Below, piece by piece: positions 41,037 through 41,086 of a stretch of DNA of 41,086 bases. Location: positions 1 to 41,086 of the forward strand of contig JANQFW010000085.1 in the NCBI GenBank assembly GCA_028277625.1, read 5' to 3'. A program made the translations under genes and the position numbers. The notes beneath the pieces are model-generated. The model saw nothing but the letters and a program-made list of their open reading frames with translations, did no database searches and was not told the origin of the DNA. Position 1 is the first letter of the stretch. Every line of letters starts with the position of its first letter. The DNA comes from Candidatus Gastranaerophilales bacterium. GTDB taxonomy: Bacteria > Cyanobacteriota > Vampirovibrionia > Gastranaerophilales > JANQFW01.

Positions 41037-41086
41037 GCGGGAATAGTTCAGTGGTAGAACGCCTCCTTGCCAAGGAGGAGGTCGCG
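41037..41086 (+). tRNA. tRNA-Gly (anticodon GCC), cut by window end
   Basis: The first 50 bases of a tRNA are present. They comprise acceptor strand GCGGGAA, D arm GTTC-AGTGGTA-GAAC, anticodon arm CCTCC-TTGCCAA-GGAGG with anticodon GCC (41069-41071), variable loop AGGTC, and the first bases of the T arm. The stems pair perfectly. The 3' part lies beyond the right edge. It reads glycine codons GGC and GGU. Confidence 0.95.

Noticed and set aside
1-41086. CRISPR array, insertion sequence, prophage or integrase
   Set aside because: No regularly spaced repeats, transposase, integrase or phage structural genes were found. The only repeats are the short dispersed ones listed.

Overview
The window is AT-rich bacterial chromosome with dense short operons on both strands, no rRNA, and one tRNA cut by the right edge. 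The gene set suggests a fermentative, non-photosynthetic relative of the cyanobacteria (Vampirovibrionia/Melainabacteria, most likely a Gastranaerophilales-type gut or sediment organism). This placement is inference. It rests on an H-cluster ([FeFe]-hydrogenase) sensor plus a HydE-like maturase, a stand-alone LOR/SDH domain next to an arginine dihydrolase-type enzyme (parts that cyanobacteria fuse), and several lineage-type hypothetical proteins with a short N-terminal F-x-G motif followed by Gly/Ala-rich hydrophobic segments.

Left part (1-9.7 kb): a Gly-rich membrane protein of unknown function; a SulP transporter with a 20-bp palindrome upstream; a minus-strand operon aroF-tyrA-HEPN-like-MNT; thiS and moeA on the minus strand; then deoC, a PHP-domain phosphoesterase and a YjbQ protein on the plus strand, closed by a terminator.

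Middle (9.7-29 kb): a PAS histidine kinase that has Asn where the phospho-acceptor His should be; fur and rsmI overlapping, with a near-ideal Fur box over the fur promoter; a ROK kinase and a PfkB kinase transcribed divergently; dxr; a metallo-hydrolase and trpF; small RWYD-repeat proteins; a beta carbonic anhydrase divergent from a second SulP transporter (probable bicarbonate supply) followed by a 29-aa peptide and a DUF4325 protein; the arginine dihydrolase-type enzyme and the lone LOR/SDH domain; a DNA glycosylase; gltD; ftsH; murA followed closely by another RWYD-repeat protein; and a CMP-sugar synthetase.

Right part (29-41 kb): accessory-looking. A hypothetical protein is bracketed by 18-bp direct repeats, then come a lipoprotein, clpB, a HydE-like radical SAM protein, three lineage-type surface/membrane proteins, and a large soluble protein fusing ferredoxin clusters, an H-cluster domain, a four-Cys Fe-S motif and a chemoreceptor signalling domain. 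An NAD-dependent sugar oxidoreductase and tRNA-Gly(GCC) end the window. At least five copies of an imperfect intergenic repeat occur, four of them in this right part. The strongest candidates for undescribed biology are the hydrogenase-chemoreceptor fusion, the RWYD-repeat family, the split arginine-catabolism module, the His-less kinase and the dispersed element.
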